Source: Alkalibacillus salilacus (GTDB taxonomy: Bacteria; Bacillota; Bacilli; Bacillales; Alkalibacillaceae). From it: DNA of 64,000 nucleotides. Shown piece by piece: positions 1-9,483 of the stretch (the stretch's first letter is position 1; the number at the start of each line of letters is the position of its first letter). The DNA lies in assembly GCF_030812915.1 (NCBI RefSeq), contig NZ_JAUSTQ010000009.1, forward strand, positions 1 to 64,000, in the 5' to 3' direction. The translations under genes and the position numbers were made by a program. Below the pieces are notes generated by a model. The model made no database searches. It was not told where the DNA came from and saw only the letters and a program-made list of their open reading frames with translations.

Positions 1-95
1 TCACACCTGTTCCCATGCCGAACACAGCAGTTAAGCTCTCTAGCGCCGATGGTAGTTGGGGTTCTTCCCCTGCGAGAGTAGGACGCCGCCGGGCT
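1..95 (+). rRNA. 5S ribosomal RNA, 3' portion
   Basis: The first ~95 bases match the Bacillus 5S rRNA pattern: CCGAACACAG, AAGCTC and GGTAGTTGGGG followed by GAGAGTAGGACGCCGCC. Roughly the first 20 bases of the gene lie outside the window. It marks the downstream end of an rRNA operon on the + strand. No tRNA cluster follows; a terminator comes directly after it. Confidence 0.96.
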
Positions 96-110
96 TGATT
101 AATACGAAGA

Positions 111-140
111 CACCACATATTATTATGTGGTGCTTTTTTT
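111..140 (+). terminator. rRNA operon terminator
   Basis: A perfect 9-bp stem (CACCACATA / TATGTGGTG) with a 4-base loop is followed by a run of eight T residues. It lies 16 bases after the 5S rRNA and ends the operon. Confidence 0.93.
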
Positions 141-288
141 ATTGTGAAGTGATTTAACCAAAGGTATAATGGATTCCAAATTTATTATAGTTGATAGAAT
201 ATGAATTAAGTGCAATTAATTTCATTAAGTTAAGTTGTATGATTATTCCTACAAATCATCAGAATTATAGAAAGGTGGATAAATAGTT

Positions 289-1416
289 ATGTATGATGTT
301 GCAATTATTGGAGCTGGTTCAATGGGGTTGGCAGCGGGTTATTATTTAGCTAAATCAGGTAAGAATGTTTTGTTAGTTGATTCAGATAATCCACCACATG
401 ATCAAGGTTCACATCATGGTGAAACACGGCTGATCCGTCAAGCTTATGGAGAAGGATCAAGTTATGTCCCGTTAGCAATAAGAGCATTGACGTTATGGAA
501 AGAACTAGACCTAAAAACGGAAGACAAATTGTTTTATGAAACAGGTGTATTAAATATTGGTGATAAGAACTCTGAATTCATCCAACAAGTTAGACGAAGT
601 GCTGCTCAATTTGGTTTAGGGCTAACTGAATATTCAGCTACTGAGGTTAATAATAAGTGGCAGGGTTTTAAGTTAGGAAAAGATTTAGTCGGTTGTTTTG
701 AGTCAGAATCTGGTGTGTTAATGAGTGAACGTTGTCTTCAAACTTATCGGGATTTAGCTTTAAATCATGGAGCTGAATTAAAATCATATGCTGTCGTACA
801 AAATATTGTACCTAAGTCGGACTATGTTCAAATTATGCTTAATGATGGGAAGATCGATGCTCAACAAGTTATCATTAGCGCAGGTAAACATACAAATCAA
901 TTCTTAGAGATGTTAAATGAACATGCGCCTTTAACTCCAACAAGAAAAACATTTTCGTGGTTTCAAGCTAATGAGGCTTTCTATGGTGAAGACTACTTTC
1001 CTGGTTGGGCTTATGATGTGAATCAACAAACATTTTATGGTTTTCCAAGTATTGAAAACCAAGGGATAAAATTAGGTCGGCATGATGGTGGGCAAGTTGT
1101 TAAGCGACATGAACCACTGGACTCGTTTGGTGAACATACAAGTGATATAAATGATGTGCAAAACCAAGTTGAACGATTGTTTTCTGAGTCAATGGTCCAT
1201 AAAGAAGGTCAGGTTTGTACTTATACTAATACGCCTGATGGTGATTTTATCATTGATCAAGTACCTGGCTATTCTCATATCCATGTGGCTTGTGGCTTTT
1301 CTGGTCACGGATTTAAGTTTAGCAGTGTTGTTGGTGAAATTTTAACGGAATTTATCATAGATGGTGAGTCTAAATTTGATTTAACACCTTTTCGATATGA
1401 ACGATTTCGAAACTAA
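289..1416 (+). CDS. Monomeric sarcosine oxidase / N-methyl amino acid oxidase family flavoenzyme
   Basis: 375-residue FAD oxidoreductase of the DAO/MSOX family, which oxidises N-methyl amino acids such as sarcosine to the amine, formaldehyde and peroxide. Visible are the N-terminal dinucleotide-binding motif GAGSMG (residues ~8-13), SHHGETRLIR (~41-50), Cys310 in CTYTNTPDGDF at the position of the covalent flavin cysteine of monomeric sarcosine oxidase, and CGFSGHGFKF near the C terminus. Length fits the family (~380). The ATG has an AAAGG site upstream. It stands alone between the rRNA operon and a convergent exoA. Substrate is uncertain: sarcosine, N-methyltryptophan or a related compound. 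In a halophile a role in glycine betaine breakdown is possible, but that is inference. Confidence 0.85.
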   Translation: MYDVAIIGAGSMGLAAGYYLAKSGKNVLLVDSDNPPHDQGSHHGETRLIRQAYGEGSSYVPLAIRALTLWKELDLKTEDKLFYETGVLNIGDKNSEFIQQVRRSAAQFGLGLTEYSATEVNNKWQGFKLGKDLVGCFESESGVLMSERCLQTYRDLALNHGAELKSYAVVQNIVPKSDYVQIMLNDGKIDAQQVIISAGKHTNQFLEMLNEHAPLTPTRKTFSWFQANEAFYGEDYFPGWAYDVNQQTFYGFPSIENQGIKLGRHDGGQVVKRHEPLDSFGEHTSDINDVQNQVERLFSESMVHKEGQVCTYTNTPDGDFIIDQVPGYSHIHVACGFSGHGFKFSSVVGEILTEFIIDGESKFDLTPFRYERFRN

Positions 1417-1446
1417 AAAGGAAAAAGCATTATAGCTTTTTCCTTT
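1416..1446. terminator. Bidirectional terminator between the sarcosine oxidase-like gene and exoA
   Basis: Inverted repeat AAAGGAAAAAGC / GCTTTTTCCTTT with a short loop. It gives a T-rich tail on either strand and touches the stop codons of both convergent genes. Confidence 0.85.
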
Positions 1447-2203
1447 AATGTAGATTAATTGTCATCCTCATCGGACAATGATCGCTTCCATATATGTGGT
1501 CATCAACTTGAAAATGCTCGAGTTGGTCAACGATAGAATCAGATATGAGAAAATAATCGATTCTCCATCCAATATTACGTTCTCTCACTGTTTTCATATA
1601 AGACCACCAGGTAAAAATATCATCGCGCTCTGGATAGTAATGTCTTAATACGTCTGTAAAACCGCTATTAAGTAAACGTGTCATTTTGCTACGTTCTTCG
1701 TCTGTAAAGCCAGAGTTACCAATATTTGATCTGTCGTTTTTTACGTCTTGTGGTTGGTGGGCGACATTCAAATCACCACAAATAATCACAGGTTTTATCG
1801 CATTGAGTTGTTGGACATAATGCAAGAAAGCATCCTCCCATTCAAGTCGTTCTGATAAACGCTCTAATGTTCGTTTCGAGTTCGGTGTATAGACATTGAT
1901 TAAATAAACGTTTTCGAATTCTAATCCTAGAACACGCCCCTCAGAATCGGCTGCTGGATGAAAATCGCCAATAAATGATCGAATGGGTGTGTGCTTGGTG
2001 AAAATGGCTGTGCCGGAGTAACCTTTGCGCTCTGCATAGTTCCAATAACATTCGTAATCATCTAGTGGTATTTCAATTTGTCCTGATTGTAATTTGATTT
2101 CTTGTACGGCAATGATGTCTGGATCCTCAGATTCGATATAATCTAAAAACCCTTTCCTGACAGCAGCTCTTAAGCCGTTGACATTCCATGATATGATTTT
2201 CAT
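1445..2203 (-). CDS. exoA: Exodeoxyribonuclease III / AP endonuclease ExoA
   Basis: 252 residues, the same length as B. subtilis ExoA, a Mg-dependent AP endonuclease and 3'-exonuclease for base-excision repair. Motifs run in order: MKIISWNVNGLRA at the N terminus (metal and DNA-binding Asn), VQEIKLQ (catalytic Glu), GDLNVAHQ (active-site Asp/Asn pair), WWSYM, WRIDYFL, and the terminal SDHCPM with the catalytic His. The ATG follows an AGGAG site. It lies 13 bases downstream of the ytfP homologue on the same strand, so the two are probably co-transcribed. Confidence 0.96.
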   Translation of the reverse strand: MKIISWNVNGLRAAVRKGFLDYIESEDPDIIAVQEIKLQSGQIEIPLDDYECYWNYAERKGYSGTAIFTKHTPIRSFIGDFHPAADSEGRVLGLEFENVYLINVYTPNSKRTLERLSERLEWEDAFLHYVQQLNAIKPVIICGDLNVAHQPQDVKNDRSNIGNSGFTDEERSKMTRLLNSGFTDVLRHYYPERDDIFTWWSYMKTVRERNIGWRIDYFLISDSIVDQLEHFQVDDHIYGSDHCPMRMTINLH

Positions 2204-2216
2204 TTGTATTTCTCCT

Positions 2217-3485
2217 CTATTTCTCTTCTAATGCACGGTAAGCTGCGTTCATTCCTGCGACTTGGCCAGTTGAAAAGGCAGCTGTAATATTAAATCCACC
2301 TGTATAACCATGAATATCTAGAATTTCACCGCAGAAGAATAGGCGATCCATGATTTTAGAAGCCATTTGATTTGGAATAATTTCTTTTAATGAAACGCCT
2401 CCACCAGTGATGAATGCTTTTTCAATTGACAATGTTCCGTTTACTTCAAAATTAAAGTGTTTCATGAAATGTGCTAATTCCAACACCTTTTTCTTCTCAA
2501 GATGGTGATAGGTTGTGTATTCATCTAAATCAATCTGTTCTAACATATAGGAGAGAACACGTTCTTGTAAAAAAGGTTTCCATACGTGTTTAATTGATTT
2601 GTTTGGCGAACTTTCTGATGCCTCCATCAATTGTTTTACAAGTTGATCTTCATGTATATCAGGAAAGCAATCAATCGAAACCGTGATTTCGTTTACGTTA
2701 TGGCGTTTTAAGGCCTTGACGACATATTGACTTAATCTAAGGGCAGCTGGTCCTGATATACCTTCATGGGTGAAGAGGACGTCCCAACGATGTGTTTTGA
2801 TTGGCTTCCCATTCGGTTTTAAGGCTGTGATAGCGACATCTCGTAATGAAATACCTTGTAACGTCTTTGCCTTAATAAAAGGAGCGTTCGATGTCATTGG
2901 CACTTCGGTTGGATATAATTCAGTAATGGTATGGCCAGCTTTTTTCGCCCATGCATAGCCTTGTCCTTCACTCCCTGTATGAGGAACAGATTTACCTCCA
3001 ACGGCAATCACAACAGATGTCGTTTCCACTTTCTCACCACTATCTAAGATGATGGTGTGGCTTGGTTCATCATAATGGACAGCATCGACTTTTGTTTGCA
3101 AGCGGGTATCAATACGGTAGACATCGATTTGCTCTACGAGTTTATTGACAACCGTCATAGCTTTATCATTAACAGGAAACATTCGTCCCTTATCTTCTTC
3201 TTTCAATTCAACGCCTAGTGATTCGAAATAGTCGATGATTGAATAGTTATTAAAATGGCTAAAAGCACTGTATAAGAATTTCCCATTACCAGGAATATGT
3301 TCAATTAATTCTTTATCAGGTAAGACGTTCGTGACATTACAGCGACCTCCGCCACTAATGGCTAACTTTCGACCGAGTTTTTTACCTTTTTCGATTAGTA
3401 AAGTGTTAGCACCATTTTGACCAGCTGTTATGGCTGCCATTAATCCAGATGGCCCACCACCTATTACGACGACATCATATTTCAA
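2217..3485 (-). CDS. ytfP: YtfP/HI0933-family FAD-dependent oxidoreductase
   Basis: 422 residues with an N-terminal FAD motif (VIGGGPSGLMAA), the family signature KLAISGGGRCNVTN (~40-54), and the C-terminal FITGGGVSLKEI and GYTGGFNITAAFSTG blocks that close the FAD pocket. The HI0933/YhiN family (NCBI BaiN/RdsA) has no settled substrate. The predicted start is TTG; the site upstream (AAGGG) is more distant than usual, so the exact start is uncertain. It is divergent from ytgP, the same adjacency as ytfP-ytgP in B. subtilis, and it leads into exoA. Confidence 0.9.
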   Translation of the reverse strand: MKYDVVVIGGGPSGLMAAITAGQNGANTLLIEKGKKLGRKLAISGGGRCNVTNVLPDKELIEHIPGNGKFLYSAFSHFNNYSIIDYFESLGVELKEEDKGRMFPVNDKAMTVVNKLVEQIDVYRIDTRLQTKVDAVHYDEPSHTIILDSGEKVETTSVVIAVGGKSVPHTGSEGQGYAWAKKAGHTITELYPTEVPMTSNAPFIKAKTLQGISLRDVAITALKPNGKPIKTHRWDVLFTHEGISGPAALRLSQYVVKALKRHNVNEITVSIDCFPDIHEDQLVKQLMEASESSPNKSIKHVWKPFLQERVLSYMLEQIDLDEYTTYHHLEKKKVLELAHFMKHFNFEVNGTLSIEKAFITGGGVSLKEIIPNQMASKIMDRLFFCGEILDIHGYTGGFNITAAFSTGQVAGMNAAYRALEEK

Positions 3486-3573
3486 CAGATTTCATACCCT
3501 TCTACTCATTAATTTGTTTACACTTTATGATAAAATAATAACATGAATCAGACTAGTTATTGCAGGTGAAAAT

Positions 3574-5199
3574 ATGTCCCAATCAAATATACTAAAAGGC
3601 ACTATGATGTTAACGGGTGCCAATTATTTATCGAAAATACTCGGATTATTGTATGTGATTCCGTTCTTTGCTTTAGTTGGCGAATCTGGCGGCGCATTAT
3701 ATTCATACGCGTATAACCCCTATCAGATCTTTTTAACGATTTCATCACTCGGCGTTCCTATGGCGATGTCGAAATTTGTTGCTAAATATAACGCTTTAGA
3801 AGATTATCGAACAAAGCAAGCCGTGTTTAAATCAGGCTTATGGTTTATGGCGATAACAGGTGTTGTCACGTTCTTAATAATGTTCTTTACTGCTGACTGG
3901 CTTGCGCAGTTGTTTGTCCCAGAAGGCGGGGATTTTTCAAACTCAACAGAAGATGTTGCTTTTGTGATTAAAATGGTTAGTATCGCCTTGATTGTTGTGG
4001 CACCCATGAGCTTAGTGCGTGGCTATTTCCAAGGCCATGCGTCAATGGGACCTAGTGCAATCTCAATGGTAGTCGAACAAATCGTCCGTATTGGCTTTTT
4101 ATTAGCGGCTGCATTTGTTGTATTAAAAGTGTTTGGCGGTACTATTACGTTAGCTGTTGGACTGGCTGCATTTGCTGCGTTTATTGGAGCGATTGCTTCT
4201 AGTGCGATTTTAATCTATATTTATCGCAAACGTCGTCCAGAAATTTTGCATCAAGTTGAACAAACGAAAGCATCAGAATCACCAGCTAAACGTGATTTGT
4301 ATCAGGAATTATTAGCTTATGCTGGGCCGTTTATTTTAGTCGGAATCGCAACGCCATTATACCAAATGGTCGATCAACTAACGTTCAACCGTGCGATGGC
4401 CAATATCGGCTTGGCTGAAGTCTCTGAGTCGATGTTATCGGTTATTATTGTTTACGGTCATAAGTTAGTTATTATTCCAGTAACGCTTGCGATCGGGTTA
4501 GCCATGGCTTTATTGCCATCGATTACTGAAGCATTTACGAAAGATGATGCGACCACTTATCGTCGGTACATAAGTCAGGCTTTATTGATTGTCATGCTAT
4601 TGATTTTTCCAGCAGCAATCGGGCTTTCCATTTTAGCTGATGAGGCATACGGCACGCTCTATGCCATTGATGAGGCGAATAGGTATGCTGGTTCCATTTT
4701 AGCCGTTTATGCCCCTGTATCGTTATTCTTTGCATTGTTTACAGTAAGTGCTTCAATGTTACAAGGTGTTAATCGTCAAAACTTCACGTTATTAAGTTTA
4801 GCAGTCGGTTTAATTATTAAGATCGCTTTGAATGTCCCAATGATTACAATGTTTGAAGCAGAGGGAGCTGTTATGGCGACAGGTTTAGGTGTGTTAACAG
4901 CAGGTTTATTAAACTTAACCGTCTTATACCGCACGACTCATTTTGAATTAAGGCCACTATTCAAAAAGTCATTATTAATCGTGATCTTAACAGCAATCAT
5001 GGCCTTGGTTGTGATATTCACACGCTATCTTGTTGGGCTACCTTTTTCAGGTGACATTTCAAAACTTCAAGTGATTGTCCAACTGTTCAGCTCAGTTATC
5101 ATTGGTGGTTATGTATATCTATGGTTAGCTTATAAAACTACGTTATTAGAACGATTAATTGGTGACCGTGTTCACCGATTGAAGAAAATCTTTATTTAG
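3574..5199 (+). CDS. ytgP: Lipid II flippase, MOP superfamily (YtgP/MurJ type)
   Basis: 541-residue polytopic membrane protein with about 14 hydrophobic segments and the N-terminal signature GTMMLTGANYLSKILGLLYVIPF typical of YtgP. In B. subtilis YtgP (MurJ) flips lipid II across the membrane for peptidoglycan synthesis. Length matches (~544). The ATG has an AGGTGA site. A 12-base gap links it to the pseudouridine synthase gene, suggesting one transcript. Confidence 0.93.
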   Translation: MSQSNILKGTMMLTGANYLSKILGLLYVIPFFALVGESGGALYSYAYNPYQIFLTISSLGVPMAMSKFVAKYNALEDYRTKQAVFKSGLWFMAITGVVTFLIMFFTADWLAQLFVPEGGDFSNSTEDVAFVIKMVSIALIVVAPMSLVRGYFQGHASMGPSAISMVVEQIVRIGFLLAAAFVVLKVFGGTITLAVGLAAFAAFIGAIASSAILIYIYRKRRPEILHQVEQTKASESPAKRDLYQELLAYAGPFILVGIATPLYQMVDQLTFNRAMANIGLAEVSESMLSVIIVYGHKLVIIPVTLAIGLAMALLPSITEAFTKDDATTYRRYISQALLIVMLLIFPAAIGLSILADEAYGTLYAIDEANRYAGSILAVYAPVSLFFALFTVSASMLQGVNRQNFTLLSLAVGLIIKIALNVPMITMFEAEGAVMATGLGVLTAGLLNLTVLYRTTHFELRPLFKKSLLIVILTAIMALVVIFTRYLVGLPFSGDISKLQVIVQLFSSVIIGGYVYLWLAYKTTLLERLIGDRVHRLKKIFI

Positions 5200-5211
5200 G
5201 AGATTATGATT

Positions 5212-5922
5212 ATGCGTTTAGATAAATTATTAGCAAATGAAGGATATGGGACGCGAAAAGACGTCAAAAAGATCATTAAAAAAGGCAGTGTCACGATTGA
5301 TGATCAAGTGATCAAAGACGTTTCGTTCCATGTCGATCCAACGCAATCTGACGTTATTGTCGATGGGATTGAGATAGACTATAGGGAATTTGTTTACCTT
5401 ATGTTAAACAAACCTCAAGGTGTTATATCCGCAACAGAAGATGACCGTCATGAATGTGTAACAGATTTATTAGATTTAGAATATGACAAATTCAATTTGT
5501 TTCCGGTTGGGCGTCTTGATAAGGATACAGAAGGTTTATTACTCTTAACAAATGATGGACAATTAGCACATCAATTGACATCGCCGAAGCATAAAGTGAA
5601 TAAATTATATGAGGCTGTCATTGATCAGTCGATTACAGATGAGGATATTCAAGCATTTCGTGAAGGCGTTGAGTTAGAAGACGGCTATGTGACAAAACCA
5701 GCTGAATTAACTGTTCAACATAATTTAGAAGAAGAAGCTGAAGTTTTAATTACGATTACGGAAGGTAAATTTCATCAAATTAAGCGAATGTTTGAAGCAA
5801 GAGATAAGCAAGTCAAGTATTTAAAACGACTGCAGATGGGATCACTAAAACTAGATGAATCACTTGAGCTAGGCGAAGCTCGCGAATTAACCGAAGACGA
5901 ACTTAATCAATTATTGAACTAA
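5212..5922 (+). CDS. 16S rRNA pseudouridine synthase, RsuA type (YtzG-like)
   Basis: 236 residues. An N-terminal S4 RNA-binding domain (MRLDKLLANEGYGTRKDVKK) is followed by the RsuA/RluB catalytic domain with GRLDKDTEGLLLLTNDG, whose Asp is the catalytic nucleophile, and the KFHQIKRMF motif near the C terminus. Start: ATG at 5206 is only 3 bases from AGGAG, whereas ATG at 5212 has a 9-base spacer and gives the family N terminus, so 5212 is chosen. Known family role: pseudouridylation of small-subunit rRNA near position 516. Confidence 0.92.
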   Translation: MRLDKLLANEGYGTRKDVKKIIKKGSVTIDDQVIKDVSFHVDPTQSDVIVDGIEIDYREFVYLMLNKPQGVISATEDDRHECVTDLLDLEYDKFNLFPVGRLDKDTEGLLLLTNDGQLAHQLTSPKHKVNKLYEAVIDQSITDEDIQAFREGVELEDGYVTKPAELTVQHNLEEEAEVLITITEGKFHQIKRMFEARDKQVKYLKRLQMGSLKLDESLELGEARELTEDELNQLLN

Positions 5923-5936
5923 ATAAGGATGATTTG

Positions 5937-6500
5937 ATGAGTCACTATTTTATCGGGATTAAAGTACCTCACGAGATTGGTCAAAAGCTAGTTCAAACGC
6001 AACAAGCGCTTAAACCACATGCCAGTTATAAAAACTGGGTTCATCAAGATGATTTTCATATCACGCTTAAATTTCTTGGTCATGTCGATGAATCATTAAT
6101 TCCAAAATTAAAAGAAGATCTTACGCAGATCGAGTTGTCTAATCCGATTGATCTTGAAGTCAATAGGACAAGCTACTTTGGAAAACCGACACAACCTCGC
6201 GTGTTATTTGCTGAGGTGGCCTTTAATCAGGTTTTAGAATCATTAAAAAACAAAGTCGAGGATGTAGCGATCCAATACGGGTTTTCAAAAGAAAAAAGAG
6301 CATTTAAACCACATATTACTTTGGCCAAAAAATGGCGGGATCATACTGTCGAATGTGATTCAAATGTATTAGAACAAATCTTCAATCCATCTTTAGACTT
6401 TCGAGTGAATACGTTCCAACTGTTTCAAATACATCCATCTGAAGAGCCTAAGTATCAAGCGATAGACCAATTTCAATTTGTAGAGATAGGTGACATATAA
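5937..6500 (+). CDS. thpR: RNA 2',3'-cyclic phosphodiesterase (ThpR/LigT family)
   Basis: 187 residues with the two HxT(L) motifs that define the 2H phosphoesterases: HITLKFLG (~37-44) and HITLAKKW (~120-127). N terminus MSHYFIGIKVP is family-typical. ATG at 5937 is 7 bases from AAGGA; the upstream in-frame TTG at 5934 is only 4 bases away and is less likely. The stop overlaps the ytlQ start by one base, so the genes are translationally coupled. It matches the ytlP-ytlQ-ytlR order known in B. subtilis. Confidence 0.9.
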   Translation: MSHYFIGIKVPHEIGQKLVQTQQALKPHASYKNWVHQDDFHITLKFLGHVDESLIPKLKEDLTQIELSNPIDLEVNRTSYFGKPTQPRVLFAEVAFNQVLESLKNKVEDVAIQYGFSKEKRAFKPHITLAKKWRDHTVECDSNVLEQIFNPSLDFRVNTFQLFQIHPSEEPKYQAIDQFQFVEIGDI

Positions 6501-7414
6501 TGGCACAGTTAATTAAATTACAAGACTATGTTTCTCGATATGAACAAGATATATTTCGCTATCCAGGCCAATTTATACGATTGAAAAAAGAAAACTATGA
6601 AGGTATCAAACAACAATGGCTTGAACAAAAGGAACAAGATCAAATAAGCCCTATTGTTGAAGAAGAGGAAGTTGATAAGAAGAAAGGTTTTTTTAAGAAA
6701 TGGTTTAAAAAAGAAGAGGAAGACGACCAATTTGAAACTGTTGATCATGCCATTTCGCAATTACCTGATGATGAAAATGAATTAAAACGTGATTTCTTAG
6801 ATCGAATTTTTCAGTTCCAATTAAAATGGGCATCGAGTACTTTACATGAAGTGTCTTTTCTTGATCGTATATACGAAACAGATGATCAATTAAAATATTT
6901 TCTTATGCGTTTTCCAGATACATTCTTATTATACTATCAACCTATATTTAAGTTGAATAAAGCATTGTTAGAAGGCGATATTATTATGGTGACCCCTACG
7001 TCTATTCAATGTATTTATTGGTTGGATACTGATGATGAAAGTGTGGTCTATGAAGCGGTGGACCAACGGAAATGGAAGAAGAGAATCAATGGAGAAGAGA
7101 AGTCTATTGTTAACCCTAATATTGCATTAAAGCGAATGGAGGGAGCAATTCGAAGTATTTTAAACTACCATGAGATTGATTATACAATTGAAAAAATTGT
7201 GTTATCTCAAAATGGTGTGATCCAATACAATCATTCTCCTCAACAAACGCATTATATTGATCAGTCAACTTATGAAACATGGTTTCACAATCAACGAACG
7301 ACTTCAACACCTTTAAAACACCAACAACTAAAAGTCGCTGGTGCTTTATTAGAGCATACTCAAACAACATCAATTAATCGACCGGAATGGGAAGATGTTG
7401 AAGAGGATTTCTGA
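6500..7414 (+). CDS. ytlQ: YtlQ-like conserved protein of unknown function
   Basis: 304 residues, no recognised catalytic motif. A charged, lysine- and glutamate-rich segment (roughly residues 52-80, including KKGFFKKWFKK and EEEDDQ) separates the N-terminal part from a C-terminal globular part. Identification rests on position directly after thpR (ytlP) and on length; NERD-like or nuclease motifs were looked for and not found. No signal peptide or membrane segment. Function unknown. Confidence 0.72.
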   Translation: MAQLIKLQDYVSRYEQDIFRYPGQFIRLKKENYEGIKQQWLEQKEQDQISPIVEEEEVDKKKGFFKKWFKKEEEDDQFETVDHAISQLPDDENELKRDFLDRIFQFQLKWASSTLHEVSFLDRIYETDDQLKYFLMRFPDTFLLYYQPIFKLNKALLEGDIIMVTPTSIQCIYWLDTDDESVVYEAVDQRKWKKRINGEEKSIVNPNIALKRMEGAIRSILNYHEIDYTIEKIVLSQNGVIQYNHSPQQTHYIDQSTYETWFHNQRTTSTPLKHQQLKVAGALLEHTQTTSINRPEWEDVEEDF

Positions 7415-7416
7415 GC

Positions 7417-8424
7417 CTATTCGTGAATGATATTAGCAGATGGTTTGCCAAGATAAAAGCCTTGGGCAAGATGAACGCCCCTGGCTTGCAACCATTTCAT
7501 CTCATCCTCTGTTTCAATTCCTTCAGCCAATATAGTTAAATTAAGTTGATCTGCAATATCAATCGCACGATCGATAAAATCTTGGTTTGCCTTGTTAATA
7601 TGACAATCACGAACATAGCCACGATCAATTTTAATAATGTCAGTGTTTAATTGATTCAAAACGTCAAGATTATTATAGCCACTTCCCACATCATCTAAGG
7701 CAACCCTCATACCAGATTGTTTATATTGTGTTAATATGCTTTCTAAATGTGACATATCATCAATATATTCAGTTTCGACCACTTCAAAGACTAACTCATT
7801 CTTTGGTACATTAAACTCCTCAATAGTTTGAAAGGTATGTTTTAGACAAAATTCCGGATTATAGATTGAGGAAGGTAAAAAGTTAATAAATAAATAGTAG
7901 CCAGGTCCGATTCTATCTGCTTTAGTTTGAATCGCTAATCGACGGGCGCGCTGATCCAAGTAGGAATGTAGACCAGCATTTTGAGCAAACTGAAATAAAT
8001 TACCAGGATTAACGATGTTTTGATGAATACGTAAGAGTGATTCGTATCCGTAAAGTTCTTCAGATTGCAAATGATAGATTGGTTGTAGATGAGCTTCGAA
8101 GGCTTCATTGTCGATTAACTCCACAAATTCAGGATTCAAAATTCGGTGGTAAAGATGTTGAATCGTTAAATGAATGGGATGTTCATTAAGATCATGACCA
8201 TAGACTCGAATCCAGTCGGTTTCTGACACTGTTTCTATTAAAGGAGATAATAACTCGATTAAATGATCATGATTTTGAAAATGCATTTGAAGAAAAGCCT
8301 CGTTATAGTCTGAGCTTAAAGATGGATGATTAATTAATTGTTGGTAAGCGTTGGTCTCTTGATGGACAAAAATCGATCCTTCTTTAGGTAATGGTGAAAT
8401 GGTTCCACATAAATGACATAGCAT
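7417..8424 (-). CDS. EAL-domain cyclic-di-GMP phosphodiesterase with an N-terminal CxxC
   Basis: 335 residues. The C-terminal EAL domain (from about residue 105) keeps the catalytic set: YESLLR (Glu of EAL), FINFLP (Asn), FEVVETE (Glu), ALDDVGSGY (Asp-Asp), IKIDRG (Lys), LAEGIET (Glu) and QGFYLG. It is therefore likely active in hydrolysing c-di-GMP. The first 100 residues are an unidentified domain opening with CHLCG, half of a zinc-ribbon knuckle. Two in-frame starts exist; ATG at 8424 has GGAGTGG at normal spacing, while GTG at 8436 sits inside that site. It is convergent with ytlQ and divergent from ytlR, so it interrupts the ytlQ-ytlR pair. No GGDEF, PAS or membrane segment. Confidence 0.85.
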   Translation of the reverse strand: MLCHLCGTISPLPKEGSIFVHQETNAYQQLINHPSLSSDYNEAFLQMHFQNHDHLIELLSPLIETVSETDWIRVYGHDLNEHPIHLTIQHLYHRILNPEFVELIDNEAFEAHLQPIYHLQSEELYGYESLLRIHQNIVNPGNLFQFAQNAGLHSYLDQRARRLAIQTKADRIGPGYYLFINFLPSSIYNPEFCLKHTFQTIEEFNVPKNELVFEVVETEYIDDMSHLESILTQYKQSGMRVALDDVGSGYNNLDVLNQLNTDIIKIDRGYVRDCHINKANQDFIDRAIDIADQLNLTILAEGIETEDEMKWLQARGVHLAQGFYLGKPSANIIHE

Positions 8425-8466
8425 TAAAATTTCCACTCCAATTTGTTTGTGTTAAGGGGGATTATG

Positions 8467-9372
8467 ATGTATCAATGGATCGTTAATCCAATAGCTGGTA
8501 ATCATCTAGGAAGCCAAGTGGTACAGCAATTCTTGGATAAAAGACCAGACCTAAAGGACCAATGTTCTGTTAATTATACGAAATACGAGGGACATGCGCA
8601 ACAATTAGCATCAACGATTATAGGTCAAAATACCGATATATTAATCGTCGTCGGTGGGGATGGAACATTACAAGAAGTGCTCAACGGTTTTACAGACGAC
8701 CAGAATGTTCCTATCGCTTTCATTCCTACTGGAACAGGTAATGACTTCGCTCGAGGCATAGGAATTACTAAACACCCGTTGGCTCAATTATATAAAGTGT
8801 TTTCAGAGTTCGATGTTATTAGAATGCAGCTCGGTGTAATGAAGACGGAAAGTAATCTTATTCGTTTTACAACAAGTGCAGGTATTGGGTTAGATGCTGA
8901 TGTTGCTTCGATAATTAATGAACAAAGATTTAGTCGAACTCGCTCAAGTCGCTTCAAGTACACTTCAATCTATCTTAGAACGGTGTTAAAACAAATTATT
9001 TTTGGAAAAACTAAAAATTTGTCTTTAAATGTAGATGGTAGTTGTATTAGAATGAATAATACATGACTCGTAACAATTAGTATACTTCCTTACTTCGGTG
9101 GAGGACTAAAAATCGCGCCAGAAGCGGATTGGTCAAAGAATAAGTTAGTGATTACAACAGTTGAACCTATTAATCGTTGGTTATTATTAGGATTGCTTTC
9201 GACATTATTCTTTGCAGAGCATACGCGATTTAAGTCTGTCCATACATACCACGCAAGTGCTGTCTCTTTAGAAGGTGAAACGTTATTAACCTATCAAGTA
9301 GACGGTTCAACAGGACGGGCAAAACGGATTGAAATTGGTAGAGAAATACATTTCACAACATTTCTGCGATAG
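8467..9372 (+). pseudogene. ytlR: YtlR-like diacylglycerol kinase-family lipid kinase, broken by one in-frame stop
   Basis: The reading frame encodes a DAGK-family protein with GGDGTLQEVLNG (~57-68) and PTGTGNDFARG (~83-93), the nucleotide-binding loops. At 9064-9066 it meets TGA, then continues in the same frame for another 102 codons to 9372. The downstream part is plainly family sequence: PYFGGGLKIAPEA and a C-terminal DGSTGRAKRIEI. Total length of ~301 codons fits an intact YtlR. No frameshift is needed; a TGG to TGA change after codon Thr would explain it. Start ATG 8467 is 6 bases from AAGGGGG. The truncated product lacks the C-terminal part of the fold. Sequencing error or leaky UGA readthrough are alternatives to true inactivation. 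Confidence 0.85.
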
Positions 9373-9483
9373 TTTTACCAATAATCCTCTTGAAAACTTC
9401 CTTTCTATTAAGTTATTCTGTTTAAGTCTGACTTTTTAATTATAATTTGGACGACACGTCATTTAAGAGTAGGTGAATGTAAC

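Noticed and set aside
9148-9372. Separate 74-residue gene
   Set aside because: It is in frame with and continues the ytlR homology after one TGA; no RBS precedes its ATG.
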